Shown piece after piece: positions 16,458 to 27,056 of a stretch of 30,294 nt of DNA. Below the pieces are notes generated by a model. That model saw nothing but the letters and a program-made list of their open reading frames with translations. It had not been told where the DNA came from and searched no databases. Position 1 is the first letter of the stretch; each line of letters opens with the position of its first letter. Location of the stretch: contig DATEMY010000658.1 of NCBI GenBank assembly GCA_035275345.1, positions 1 to 30,294 on the forward strand, given 5' to 3'. Both the position numbers and the translations under genes were made by a program. This DNA comes from JAJVID01 sp035275345. Lineage in GTDB: Bacteria > Acidobacteriota > Blastocatellia > RBC074.

Positions 16458-18908
16458 ATGTTCGAACGATATACCGAAAAAGCGCGTCGCGTCATTTTCT
16501 TTGCCCGGTACGAAGCAAGCCAATTCGGCGCATCCCAGATCGAAGCTGAACACATCCTGCTGGGCCTGATCCGTGAGGACAAGAATCTTACTGCGCGATT
16601 CTTCCACCGGTCACATGCCAACGTCGAATCAATCCGCAAGGAGATCGAAGGGCGCGCGGTCATGCGCGACCGCATCTCCTCCCAGATTGACTTGCCGCTT
16701 TCGGGAGAGGCCAAACGGGTGCTGGCCTTCGCCGCCGAAGAGTCAGAGCGGCTCGGCAACCGCCACATCGGCACCGAGCACCTGCTGCTCGGACTGCTGC
16801 GCGAGGAGGATTCGGTCGCCGCTGAGATTCTCTACGAGCGCGGCCTGAGGCTTTCGGACATCCGCCAGGACCTCATGCGGCAAGCCAACATGGAGCGCAA
16901 CGCTCACGCCCGCAAAGAGACCCCGCACCTCTTCGAATTCAGCCGTGACCTGACCGAATCCGCGCTCGAAGGGAAACTGGATCCGCTGGTCGGGCGCGAA
17001 AGAGAGATTGATCGGGTCGTTCAAATCCTCTGCCGCCGGACGAAGAACAACCCGGTGCTGGTGGGCGAGCCGGGCGTCGGCAAGACGGCGATTGTCGAAG
17101 GGCTGGCGCAGCGCATCATCAACGGCGACGTGCCGTCATTCCTCGCGGACAAGCGGATTCTGGCGCTCGACCTGAGTCTGGTCGTCGCGGGAACGAAATA
17201 CCGGGGACAATTCGAGGAGCGCATGAAGACGATCATGCGCGAATTGACCGACAATCCACAGTACATAATTTTCATCGACGAGTTGCACACGCTGATCGGG
17301 GCGGGGTCGGCCGAGGGCAGCCTCGACGCCGCGAACATCCTGAAGCCGGCGTTGTCGCGCGGCGAAATTCAATGCATCGGCGCGACCACCACCGCCGAAT
17401 TCCGCAAATCGATCGAGAAGGACCGATCGCTGGAGCGGCGGTTCCAGGCCGTCAAAGTCTCCGCGCCGAACGAGGCGGAAGCGATTCAGATCATCGAAGG
17501 GATCAAAGACCGCTACGAGTCGTACCACAACGTCCGCTACGCCGACGAAGCCATCGAAGCGGCGGTCTATCAATCGAGCCGCTACCTGCCGGAGCGGTTC
17601 CTTCCGGACAAAGCGATTGACGTCATTGACGAGGCCGGCGCGCGCGTCAAATTGCGCGTCCAGCGCGAGAGCGGATATGTCCCGCCTCCGCCCCGATGGC
17701 AGCAGAAGGAATACCGCCAAGAGTCGCGCGATTACGGCAATTTCCGTGACCGCGACCGGATCTATTCCTCGAACTCCCGCCGCCCGCCGCAGCAATACGA
17801 ACCGCAGGATTACGAAAATTACGCCGCGCCGGTCACTAAACAGGACATTGACGATGTGATCGCGAACTGGACGGGCATCCCGGTCGCTTCCTTGCGGGAA
17901 GAAGAGCTGGTCAAACTGCTCCGGATGGAAGACGAATTGCACAGGCGCGTGATCAGTCAGGAATCGGCGATCTCGGCTCTCTCTCGCGCCATTCGCCGTT
18001 CGCGCGCGGGTTTGAAGAACCCGCAGCGACCAGTCGGCTCATTCCTGTTCCTGGGGCCGACCGGCGTGGGCAAAACCGAGGTCGCGCGCTCGCTGGCCGA
18101 TTTTCTTTTCGGCTCCGAACGCGCATTGATCCGCTTCGACATGTCGGAGTTTATGGAAAAACATTCCGTGTCGAAACTGATCGGATCGCCTCCCGGTTAC
18201 GTAGGTTACGATGAGGGAGGGCAGTTGACCGAACGCATCCGGCGCAACCCCTATTCGGTGCTCCTGCTGGATGAGATTGAAAAAGCGCACCCCGACATCT
18301 TCAACATCCTGCTCCAGGTTTTTGAAGAAGGCCTGCTGACGGACGCGGCGGGCAACAAGGTAGATTTCAAGAATGTGATCGTGGTGATGACCTCGAACAT
18401 CGGAGCCAGGTTCATCAACAAAGGCGCGAGCCTGGGCTTCCAGTCGTCGCGCGATGACGGCGCCGCCAGGAACGAGAATCGCGTCATGGCCGCGGTCCGC
18501 GAGACGTTCAACCCCGAATTCATCAACCGTCTGGACGAAATTATCGTCTTCGAACCGCTGACCGATGACGATCTGTTGAGGATCGTCTCCTTGCTGGTGG
18601 ATCAACTCAACCGTACGATCCAACAACGCAAGCTCGAAATCCGGCTGACCGAAGACGCCAAACGCTGGATCGTCGAACGAACCTGCGCTGATCGCACCTA
18701 TGGCGCAAGACCCCTGCGCCGCGCGCTTCAGAAATACGTCGAAGACCCGTTGTCGGAAGCGCTCATCCAGGGACGTGTCGGATCGGCTCCGTTGATCGAG
18801 GTCTTTCTCGCTGGAGACGGTCTCGATTACAGATCGGTGAGTGGTGTCGCGTTGCCTGAAAATCTCGCCGAGGAATTGAATGACCCGGATGAGGTTTTGA
18901 TCGGATGA
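16458..18908 (+). CDS. clpC: ClpC-type AAA+ chaperone
   Basis: An 816-residue Hsp100. ATG 16458 gives the conserved start M-F-E-R-Y-T-E-K-A-R-R-V. Two Clp-N repeats (about 1-140), D1 AAA (Walker A G-E-P-G-V-G-K-T about 203-210; Walker B I-I-F-I-D-E-L-H about 270), and D2 AAA (Walker A G-P-T-G-V-G-K-T about 532; Walker B L-L-L-D-E-I-E-K) with a C-terminal D2 small domain. It unfolds substrates for the ClpP protease. Between D1 and D2 (about residues 403-461), where ClpC has a coiled-coil M-domain with a UVR motif, this protein has a low-complexity stretch rich in Arg, Tyr, Gln and Pro instead. It starts 16 nt after the ATPase gene. Confidence 0.92.
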   Translation: MFERYTEKARRVIFFARYEASQFGASQIEAEHILLGLIREDKNLTARFFHRSHANVESIRKEIEGRAVMRDRISSQIDLPLSGEAKRVLAFAAEESERLGNRHIGTEHLLLGLLREEDSVAAEILYERGLRLSDIRQDLMRQANMERNAHARKETPHLFEFSRDLTESALEGKLDPLVGREREIDRVVQILCRRTKNNPVLVGEPGVGKTAIVEGLAQRIINGDVPSFLADKRILALDLSLVVAGTKYRGQFEERMKTIMRELTDNPQYIIFIDELHTLIGAGSAEGSLDAANILKPALSRGEIQCIGATTTAEFRKSIEKDRSLERRFQAVKVSAPNEAEAIQIIEGIKDRYESYHNVRYADEAIEAAVYQSSRYLPERFLPDKAIDVIDEAGARVKLRVQRESGYVPPPPRWQQKEYRQESRDYGNFRDRDRIYSSNSRRPPQQYEPQDYENYAAPVTKQDIDDVIANWTGIPVASLREEELVKLLRMEDELHRRVISQESAISALSRAIRRSRAGLKNPQRPVGSFLFLGPTGVGKTEVARSLADFLFGSERALIRFDMSEFMEKHSVSKLIGSPPGYVGYDEGGQLTERIRRNPYSVLLLDEIEKAHPDIFNILLQVFEEGLLTDAAGNKVDFKNVIVVMTSNIGARFINKGASLGFQSSRDDGAARNENRVMAAVRETFNPEFINRLDEIIVFEPLTDDDLLRIVSLLVDQLNRTIQQRKLEIRLTEDAKRWIVERTCADRTYGARPLRRALQKYVEDPLSEALIQGRVGSAPLIEVFLAGDGLDYRSVSGVALPENLAEELNDPDEVLIG

Positions 18909-18938
18909 GCGATGAGGCGACAGCTTTGTGGCAGCGTT

Positions 18939-19044
18939 CATTTTCCGTCTGACATTTTAGACTTGGCATTGGTCATTGCCCGCGCGCCTGATCAGTTAAC
19001 CGCCCAATGACCAATGTCAAATCTAAAATGTCAGACGGAAAATG
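18939..19044. terminator. Long hairpin after clpC
   Basis: Arms 18939-18978 and 19005-19044 are 40 nt each and differ at only two positions, around a 26-nt loop. It is far longer than a standard intrinsic terminator and is probably a terminator or processing signal after clpC. The arms contain the repeated word CATTGGTCATTG. Confidence 0.75.
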
Positions 19045-19162
19045 AGTCTGCTTCGAAATTATTGGAATTATTGCTATCGCCCAATACGTCGCCGATTCGC
19101 CAACGTTGTTCCCACCTCTATAACTTTAGATGCCCGACTATCCAAGATTGGGGGACTTAGCG

Positions 19163-19168
19163 TATAAT
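19163..19168 (+). promoter_or_regulatory. Candidate -10 box for the bamA transcript
   Basis: A perfect TATAAT. No good -35 box lies at 16-18 nt upstream (ATCCAA at 19140-19145), so the promoter is only a candidate. The resulting leader to the bamA start would be about 190 nt and would include the 19246-19317 inverted repeat. Confidence 0.3.
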
Positions 19169-19365
19169 CCGCGGTCTTAAAATTATCGCTGCAATCTTGG
19201 CGTTGTGGGGCGTTCATGACAACGGCGGTGTTTACGGCTGACCAGGAATTAAAACGCGGCTCCAGCCCCGATGCCGTCAGCCACGTTCGCAGTGGCAAAT
19301 CCTCCTCGTTTTAATTCATGACCAACTCCATGATCGTATCAACATTGTTCAATGGGAGAGCTTTC

Positions 19366-22359
<2,994 letters not shown>

Positions 22360-22364
22360 AGAGA

Positions 22365-22404
22365 GGGCAGTGGACAGTGGTCGGCGCTCAACCGCCCACT
22401 GCCC
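22365..22404. terminator. Hairpin between bamA and the first ompH gene
   Basis: GGGCAGTGG at 22365-22373 pairs with CCACTGCCC at 22396-22404. The word CAGTGG occurs twice in the left arm, and CGCCCACTG twice on the right (22394-22402 and again near 22414), so alternative pairings are possible. It may be an attenuator between bamA and the chaperone genes. Confidence 0.55.
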
Positions 22405-22449
22405 GCTAACTACCGCCCACTGATCAAACGATTGGAGACTTTGTAAATA

Positions 22450-23013
22450 ATGAAGATGAAACTCATACTGACCCTTGCTTTCCTTCTCCTCGCCGCTCCG
22501 GGCGCCTTTGCGCAGGCGGCCGGAGGCGCCGGCACGAAGGTGAAGGTGGCCATTGTTGACGTGCTGATTTTCCGTGAAGAGGTGCTGGAACTGAAGGCGA
22601 AATACGAGAAGCTGACGACTGAGTTCGCCCCGAAGGCCCGCGATCTGGAATCAATGAACACCTCGATCGTCAATAAGCAGAAAGTCCTGCAAGAGAACAA
22701 GACTCTGACTCCGCAACAGGGGCAAAAGCTTAATGATGAGATCGAGCAACTCAAGAAAGAGTACAACCGGTTGGTCCAGGATTCGCAGGATTTGGCCCAA
22801 AAGCGCGAGCAGGCCGAAACCGGGGCGATTTACGAAAAGCTCAGCAAGTTTCTCGACGGGTATTGCGCCAAACACGGCATCACGACTGTCTTCGACGCGC
22901 GCCGTTTGCAGGAGACTGGGGTCGTTGTTTACGCCGCTCCGATCGCGAACATTACTCGAGATTTCATCAGTGAGTACAACAAGGCGAACCCGGTTCAGAC
23001 CGCGGCGAAGTAA
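22450..23013 (+). CDS. OmpH/Skp family periplasmic chaperone, copy 1
   Basis: A 187-residue protein with a signal peptide (M-K-M-K-L-I-L...A-F-A-Q-A). A short beta strand (V-K-V-A-I-V-D-V) is followed by a long charged coiled-coil (about 45-130) and a terminal strand region, I-T-R-D-F-I-S-E-Y-N-K-A-N-P: the Skp/OmpH jellyfish fold that carries unfolded outer-membrane proteins to the BAM complex. A GGAG at 22434-22437 lies 12 nt before the ATG. First of three tandem paralogues and directly downstream of bamA, the classical bamA-skp order. Confidence 0.88.
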   Translation: MKMKLILTLAFLLLAAPGAFAQAAGGAGTKVKVAIVDVLIFREEVLELKAKYEKLTTEFAPKARDLESMNTSIVNKQKVLQENKTLTPQQGQKLNDEIEQLKKEYNRLVQDSQDLAQKREQAETGAIYEKLSKFLDGYCAKHGITTVFDARRLQETGVVVYAAPIANITRDFISEYNKANPVQTAAK

Positions 23014-23088
23014 TAGCGCGCGTGTGGCGCGTTGAGTTTGTGAAACGATTTTGCAATCCTAAATTGACTATAAGGAGTCTACCTGACA

Positions 23089-23739
23089 ATGAAGAAAATG
23101 ATTCTTGCCATTGCGATTACAAGCGTCTTCGCGCTGGCTGTATCCGCGCAGACCCCAACTCCACCATCGCGTCCGGCTACCACGGCATCGGCCCCCACGG
23201 GCGGCGGCGCGTCCAGCGCCCCAGCCGGCGGCACCGGGGCGGAAGGGAAGTTGGCTTACATCAACACCGCCAAGTTCAGCACTGACATCGGTGAATTGAA
23301 CATCAAGATCAACGCCCTCAACGCTGAATTTGAACCGAAGAAGAAAGAAGTTCAGGTGGAAGAAGACGCCCTGGCCGCTCTCAAGGATAAGATCAACAAA
23401 CAAGGCGCCACTGTAAGCGTGCAGGTCCGCACTGATTGGGTTGAAGAAGCCACCACGAAAGAGAAGCTTCTCACTCGAAAGAAAGAGGATTACAACCAGT
23501 TGGGATCGAGGCGGCTTCAGGAAATCACACAGCCGATCTACGATAAGGTCGGCAAGTTTCTTGAGACTTACTGTCAACAGCGCGGCATCGTGATGGTCCT
23601 CGAAGGCGGCGCGGCCCAACAGGCGGGCATTCTGCTTTTCGCCGCCCAGGCTACCGACATCACTGACGACTTCGTCAAGGAATACAACAAAGTCAACCCG
23701 GCGCCGGGCGCCGCCGCCCCGGCTCCAAAGAAACCATAG
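23089..23739 (+). CDS. OmpH/Skp family periplasmic chaperone, copy 2
   Basis: A 216-residue protein. After the signal peptide comes an Ala/Pro/Gly/Thr-rich linker of about 35 residues, then the family core G-K-L-A-Y-I-N-T-A-K-F, a long helical hairpin rich in Lys/Glu, and the terminal I-T-D-D-F-V-K-E-Y-N-K-V-N-P. The helical part differs a lot from copy 1, while the end motif and the strand (V-M-V-L-E-G-G) are kept. AAGGAG precedes the ATG by about 12 nt. The 75-nt gap to copy 1 is non-coding. Confidence 0.87.
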   Translation: MKKMILAIAITSVFALAVSAQTPTPPSRPATTASAPTGGGASSAPAGGTGAEGKLAYINTAKFSTDIGELNIKINALNAEFEPKKKEVQVEEDALAALKDKINKQGATVSVQVRTDWVEEATTKEKLLTRKKEDYNQLGSRRLQEITQPIYDKVGKFLETYCQQRGIVMVLEGGAAQQAGILLFAAQATDITDDFVKEYNKVNPAPGAAAPAPKKP

Positions 23740-23783
23740 TGAATAGAGACTAGCGGCCGGTGGGGCCGCAGCCTTAAACGCCA

Positions 23784-23850
23784 CAGCGACGCGGCCGTGA
23801 TGGAGCGGCGATGGTCAGTAGAAATCCGCTCCCTCACGGCCGCGCCGCTG
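23784..23850. terminator. Hairpin between ompH copies 2 and 3
   Basis: Arms 23784-23808 and 23826-23850 pair over 25 positions with two mismatches around a 17-nt loop. A smaller GCGGCC/GGCCGC hairpin lies just upstream at about 23754-23770. Both sit between two chaperone genes and could attenuate or stabilise the transcript. Confidence 0.65.
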
Positions 23851-23881
23851 TTCTATCGTTACTGAAAGGAGAACACCACTT

Positions 23882-24505
23882 ATGCGTTTGAGATCAATCC
23901 CTCTTGCTTTCGCGATCAGCGCTCTTTTATCGCTCGCCGCTTTTGCCCAGACCACGCCGGCGCCCCCTCGCACGGCGCCACAAACCGAGGCGTCCTCCGT
24001 AGGCGGGACAGGCGCGCAAGGGAAGATCGCCCTTATCAACACCGCGGCTTTCCGCGCCGGCATTGATGAGCTCAGGGCCAAGTTGGAGGCGCTTACAAAA
24101 GAGTTCGAAACACAGAACGCCGAACTGCAGGGCCTCCAGAAACAGATCGAGGATCTGAAAAACAAGGTGCAAACTCAAAACCCGGCGGTTCAACCCTCCG
24201 TGCGCAATGGATGGATAGAACAAGGCACAGAGTTGGAGAAAGCTCTTAAGCGAAAAACCGAGGACTATCAGGGCTTATTCCAAAAACGTTACGAGCAACT
24301 GGTCGGGCCAGTAGCGATCAAGATCAACACCTTCATGAGTCAGTATAACCAGCAGCACAACATCGTCCTGGTGCTGGAGCGCGAGGTCGCCGAAAGCAGC
24401 AACCTACTGGTATGGATGGCGCCAGTCGCTGAGATCACGGAAGATTTCATCAAGGAATACAACAAGGCGAATGCATCTTCGGCGCCTGCGGCGACCAAGA
24501 AGTGA
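23882..24505 (+). CDS. OmpH/Skp family periplasmic chaperone, copy 3
   Basis: A 207-residue protein. Signal peptide, then a Pro/Thr-rich linker with G-G-T-G-A-Q-G-K-I-A-L-I-N-T-A-A-F, very close to the equivalent segment of copy 2 (G-G-T-G-A-E-G-K), so copies 2 and 3 are the closer pair. A long Glu/Gln/Lys coiled-coil follows, and the end reads I-T-E-D-F-I-K-E-Y-N-K-A-N. AAGGAG precedes the start. Separate start and RBS suggest all three are expressed. Confidence 0.87.
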   Translation: MRLRSIPLAFAISALLSLAAFAQTTPAPPRTAPQTEASSVGGTGAQGKIALINTAAFRAGIDELRAKLEALTKEFETQNAELQGLQKQIEDLKNKVQTQNPAVQPSVRNGWIEQGTELEKALKRKTEDYQGLFQKRYEQLVGPVAIKINTFMSQYNQQHNIVLVLEREVAESSNLLVWMAPVAEITEDFIKEYNKANASSAPAATKK

Positions 24506-24528
24506 ACAAATCAGTTAAAAAGCTTTCT

Positions 24529-24619
24529 CAACGCAAAGGGTCAAAGAATCAAAGGGTCAAAGGATCGGAAGGAAGCGACTCCCACCTTTGACCCTTTGAT
24601 TCTTTGACCCTTTGCGTTG
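24529..24619. repeat. Perfect 35-bp inverted repeat built of 8-nt words
   Basis: Arms 24529-24563 and 24585-24619 are perfectly complementary over 35 nt, with a 21-nt loop. The left arm holds four consecutive 8-mers of the form CAAAGRRT (24534-24541, 24542-24549, 24550-24557, 24558-24565). It lies between ompH copy 3 and lpxD. Confidence 0.95.
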
Positions 24620-24636
24620 GAATTGAAAACGTCTCT

Positions 24637-25659
<1,023 letters not shown>

Positions 25660-25842
25660 ATCGAATCGCGCAACATTGGAACACCGGTACGGTACCGCAC
25701 GCGTAAGCAAGTGGTGATCCAGCGCGTAACCGCTCGCTTAGCTGATGGTCTTTGAGAATTAATGCGACAAGAATTATGGCGTTAGCCTTTGGGGAGCATA
25801 CCATTGACAAACTCTCTGAGTCCCTAGCGCCAGAGGCGCGGA

Positions 25843-25963
25843 ATGTTTATAGAACACGTTCCGCAATAGTTCCTCAAGCTCCGTAGGAGCGACATCAATC
25901 ACTCCTACGGAGCTTGAGAGAATTGCCTACTCGGTTCTATAAACATCGCGCTCCTACGGAGCT
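25843..25963. repeat. REP-like nested palindrome
   Basis: An outer perfect 13-bp inverted repeat, ATGTTTATAGAAC 25843-25855 with 25934-25946, encloses an inner perfect 17-bp one, CTCAAGCTCCGTAGGAG 25873-25889 with 25902-25918. A further CTCCTACGGAGCT follows at 25951-25963, and GCGCC/GGCGC flanks the left side at 25827-25839. The CTCCGTAGGAG/ATGTTTATAG words are typical of short intergenic repeats scattered in some Acidobacteriota and other genomes; here I see only this locus. Confidence 0.75.
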
Positions 25964-26028
25964 AAGAGCCAGGAGGCTTATTCTCTGAGTTTGCCATCCA
26001 TACCCCAAGCATCCATACTCTACAGGCT

Positions 26029-26163
26029 ACTTCGCTGAGTAATAACCCGAAGTTTCTAGAAATTCTCGAGCGTTCACGGAGGAGGCTGCGCAAAGAGGGC
26101 GGCATCTCCAGCGACGAGATGCGCCGCCGTTTAGGGTTGCCGCAACGACACTTAGGCCGATGA
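26029..26163 (+). pseudogene. C-terminal fragment of an antitoxin-like protein, copy A
   Basis: From about 26041 the frame reads N-N-P-K-F-L-E-I-L-E-R-S-R-R-R-L-R-K and then G-G-I-S-S-D-E-M-R-R-R-L-G-L, the usual C-terminus of Phd/RHH-type antitoxins. The stop is TGA 26161-26163. No start or N-terminal part is left; the palindromic element lies immediately upstream and may have replaced it. Confidence 0.5.
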
Positions 26164-26365
26164 ATGCTCGGACGAGGAGCGGGAGGTTGCGCTTAGGCTG
26201 GCGATGGGCGAAGAGAGTCGACTGGATTGGCATTGGGCGGCGCTTCAAAACCTGTCACGCAAAGAGATTGTCGAAGAAGGTCAGAACGGTTATCGTTTGA
26301 GCGTCGAGATGTTTCGTTTCTGGATTTTGAAAAATCAAATTGCGGCGCAGTCGCCGGTTCTCTGA
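26156..26365 (+). pseudogene. C-terminal winged-helix fragment of a STAND-type ATPase
   Basis: The frame reads D-E-C-S-D-E-E-R-E-V-A-L-R-L-A, then R-K-E-I-V-E-E, then G-Y-R-L-S-V-E-M-F-R-F-W-I-L-K, to a TGA at 26363-26365. This is the pattern of the terminal winged helix of AAA/nSTAND ATPases (a helix with L-x-x-L-x-x-R-x-I, then a G-Y-R-x-x-V-E-x-F-x-x-W strand/helix). No ATPase core remains. It overlaps the end of antitoxin-like copy A. Confidence 0.45.
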
Positions 26366-26500
26366 CGTTGATGAGGAGACCGTGTCGCTAATCAATAACC
26401 CGAAGTCTCAGGCAATCATCGAGCGTTCGCGGCGGAGACAAGAGACGTAAGTCGGCATCCCCAGTGACGAGATGAGCCGTCGGTTGGGCTTGACGAATTG
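26361..26500 (+). pseudogene. C-terminal fragment of an antitoxin-like protein, copy B, with in-frame stop
   Basis: It reads S-D-V-D-E-E-T-V-S-L-I-N-N-P-K-S-Q-A-I-I-E-R-S-R-R-R-Q-E-T, then an in-frame TAA, then V-G-I-P-S-D-E-M-S-R-R-L-G-L-T-N and TGA. It is a diverged duplicate of copy A (same N-N-P-K, E-R-S-R-R-R and S-D-E-M-x-R-R-L-G-L landmarks). One base change would remove the stop. Confidence 0.55.
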
Positions 26501-26525
26501 AGAGGAGATACGCCCGAAATCTTTT

Positions 26526-26960
26526 ATGGACATCATCGAAATTCAATCAATAATCCCACACCGTTACCCGATGTTGTTGATTGATCGCGTGCTCGATATG
26601 GAGCCGCTCAAGCGGATCGTCGCGATCAAGAACGTGACAATGAATGAACAGGTCTTCCAGGGACATTTTCCCGGCGCGCCAGTTTTCCCTGGCGTCTGCA
26701 TCATCGAAGCGATGGCGCAGGCCGGCGCGGTGCTGCTCTTCCGCGAGGTTCCCGACCGCGAATCGAAGCTGCTCTATTTCACCGGCATCGAGGAAGCGAA
26801 ATTCCGCAAACCGGTTCGGCCCGGCGATCAATTGCGTCTGGAAGTTACCGTGATCAAATACAAGATGGGCTTCGCCAAGCTGCGCGGTGAGGCATACGTT
26901 GACGGCCAACTCGTGACCGAGGCCGTTCTGTCGTCCGCGCTGGCTGACAGACCCAAATAG
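26526..26960 (+). CDS. fabZ: 3-hydroxyacyl-ACP dehydratase FabZ
   Basis: A 144-residue hotdog-fold protein. P-H-R-Y-P-M-L-L-I-D starts the family motif, and the active site is H47 in G-H-F-P-G with E61 in I-I-E-A-M-A-Q. It dehydrates 3-hydroxyacyl-ACP in fatty-acid elongation, and so competes with LpxA/LpxD for hydroxyacyl-ACP; grouping with lpxD and lpxA is the classical arrangement. No clear Shine-Dalgarno lies near the ATG. Confidence 0.95.
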   Translation: MDIIEIQSIIPHRYPMLLIDRVLDMEPLKRIVAIKNVTMNEQVFQGHFPGAPVFPGVCIIEAMAQAGAVLLFREVPDRESKLLYFTGIEEAKFRKPVRPGDQLRLEVTVIKYKMGFAKLRGEAYVDGQLVTEAVLSSALADRPK

Positions 26961-26963
26961 CTT

Positions 26964-27050
26964 GGAATGCGGATCGCGGAATGCGGAATGCGGAATGAAA
27001 GGCGGTGAAAGAGCTCCGCATTCCGCATTCCGCATTCCGCATCCCGCATT
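26964..27050. repeat. Hairpin of tandem 7-nt words touching the lpxA start
   Basis: The left arm has five 7-mers GGAATGC (26964-26970; 26971-26977 as GGATCGC; 26978-26984; 26985-26991; 26992-26998 ending in A), and the right arm has GCATTCC three times (27018-27038), then GCATCCC and GCATT to 27050. They pair over about 30 bp with a small internal irregularity. The ATG of lpxA is at 27057, six bases later. Confidence 0.92.
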
Positions 27051-27056
27051 AGTTGT

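Larger units (their letters stand above)
18909..19365. other. Intergenic region between clpC and bamA
   Basis: No gene. It holds a 40-nt-armed hairpin (18939-19044), a perfect TATAAT at 19163-19168, and a leader with an 11-bp inverted repeat (GAATTAAAACG 19246-19256, CGTTTTAATTC 19307-19317) enclosing a small CCAC/GTGG hairpin, ending 36 nt before the ribosome binding site of bamA. Confidence 0.6.
25660..26525. other. 866-bp gap between lpxD and fabZ: REP-like element and gene debris
   Basis: No intact gene. From left to right it holds a mainly unexplained stretch (25660-25820), a nested palindromic element (25825-25970), a copy of an antitoxin-like C-terminus (26029-26163), a fragment of a STAND-type ATPase C-terminus (26156-26365) and a second, stop-interrupted antitoxin-like fragment (26361-26500). 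A purine-rich GAGAGGAGA occurs near 26500 but is too far from fabZ to be its RBS. Confidence 0.75.

Noticed and set aside
16458..18908. Considered clpB instead of clpC
   Set aside because: The start M-F-E-R-Y-T-E-K-A and the Clp-N repeats fit ClpC, and the long ClpB coiled-coil propeller is absent; ClpA-like cannot be fully excluded because the middle domain is missing.
17136..18941. Long open frames antisense to clpC
   Set aside because: Shadow frames; clpC has all motifs in the sense frame.
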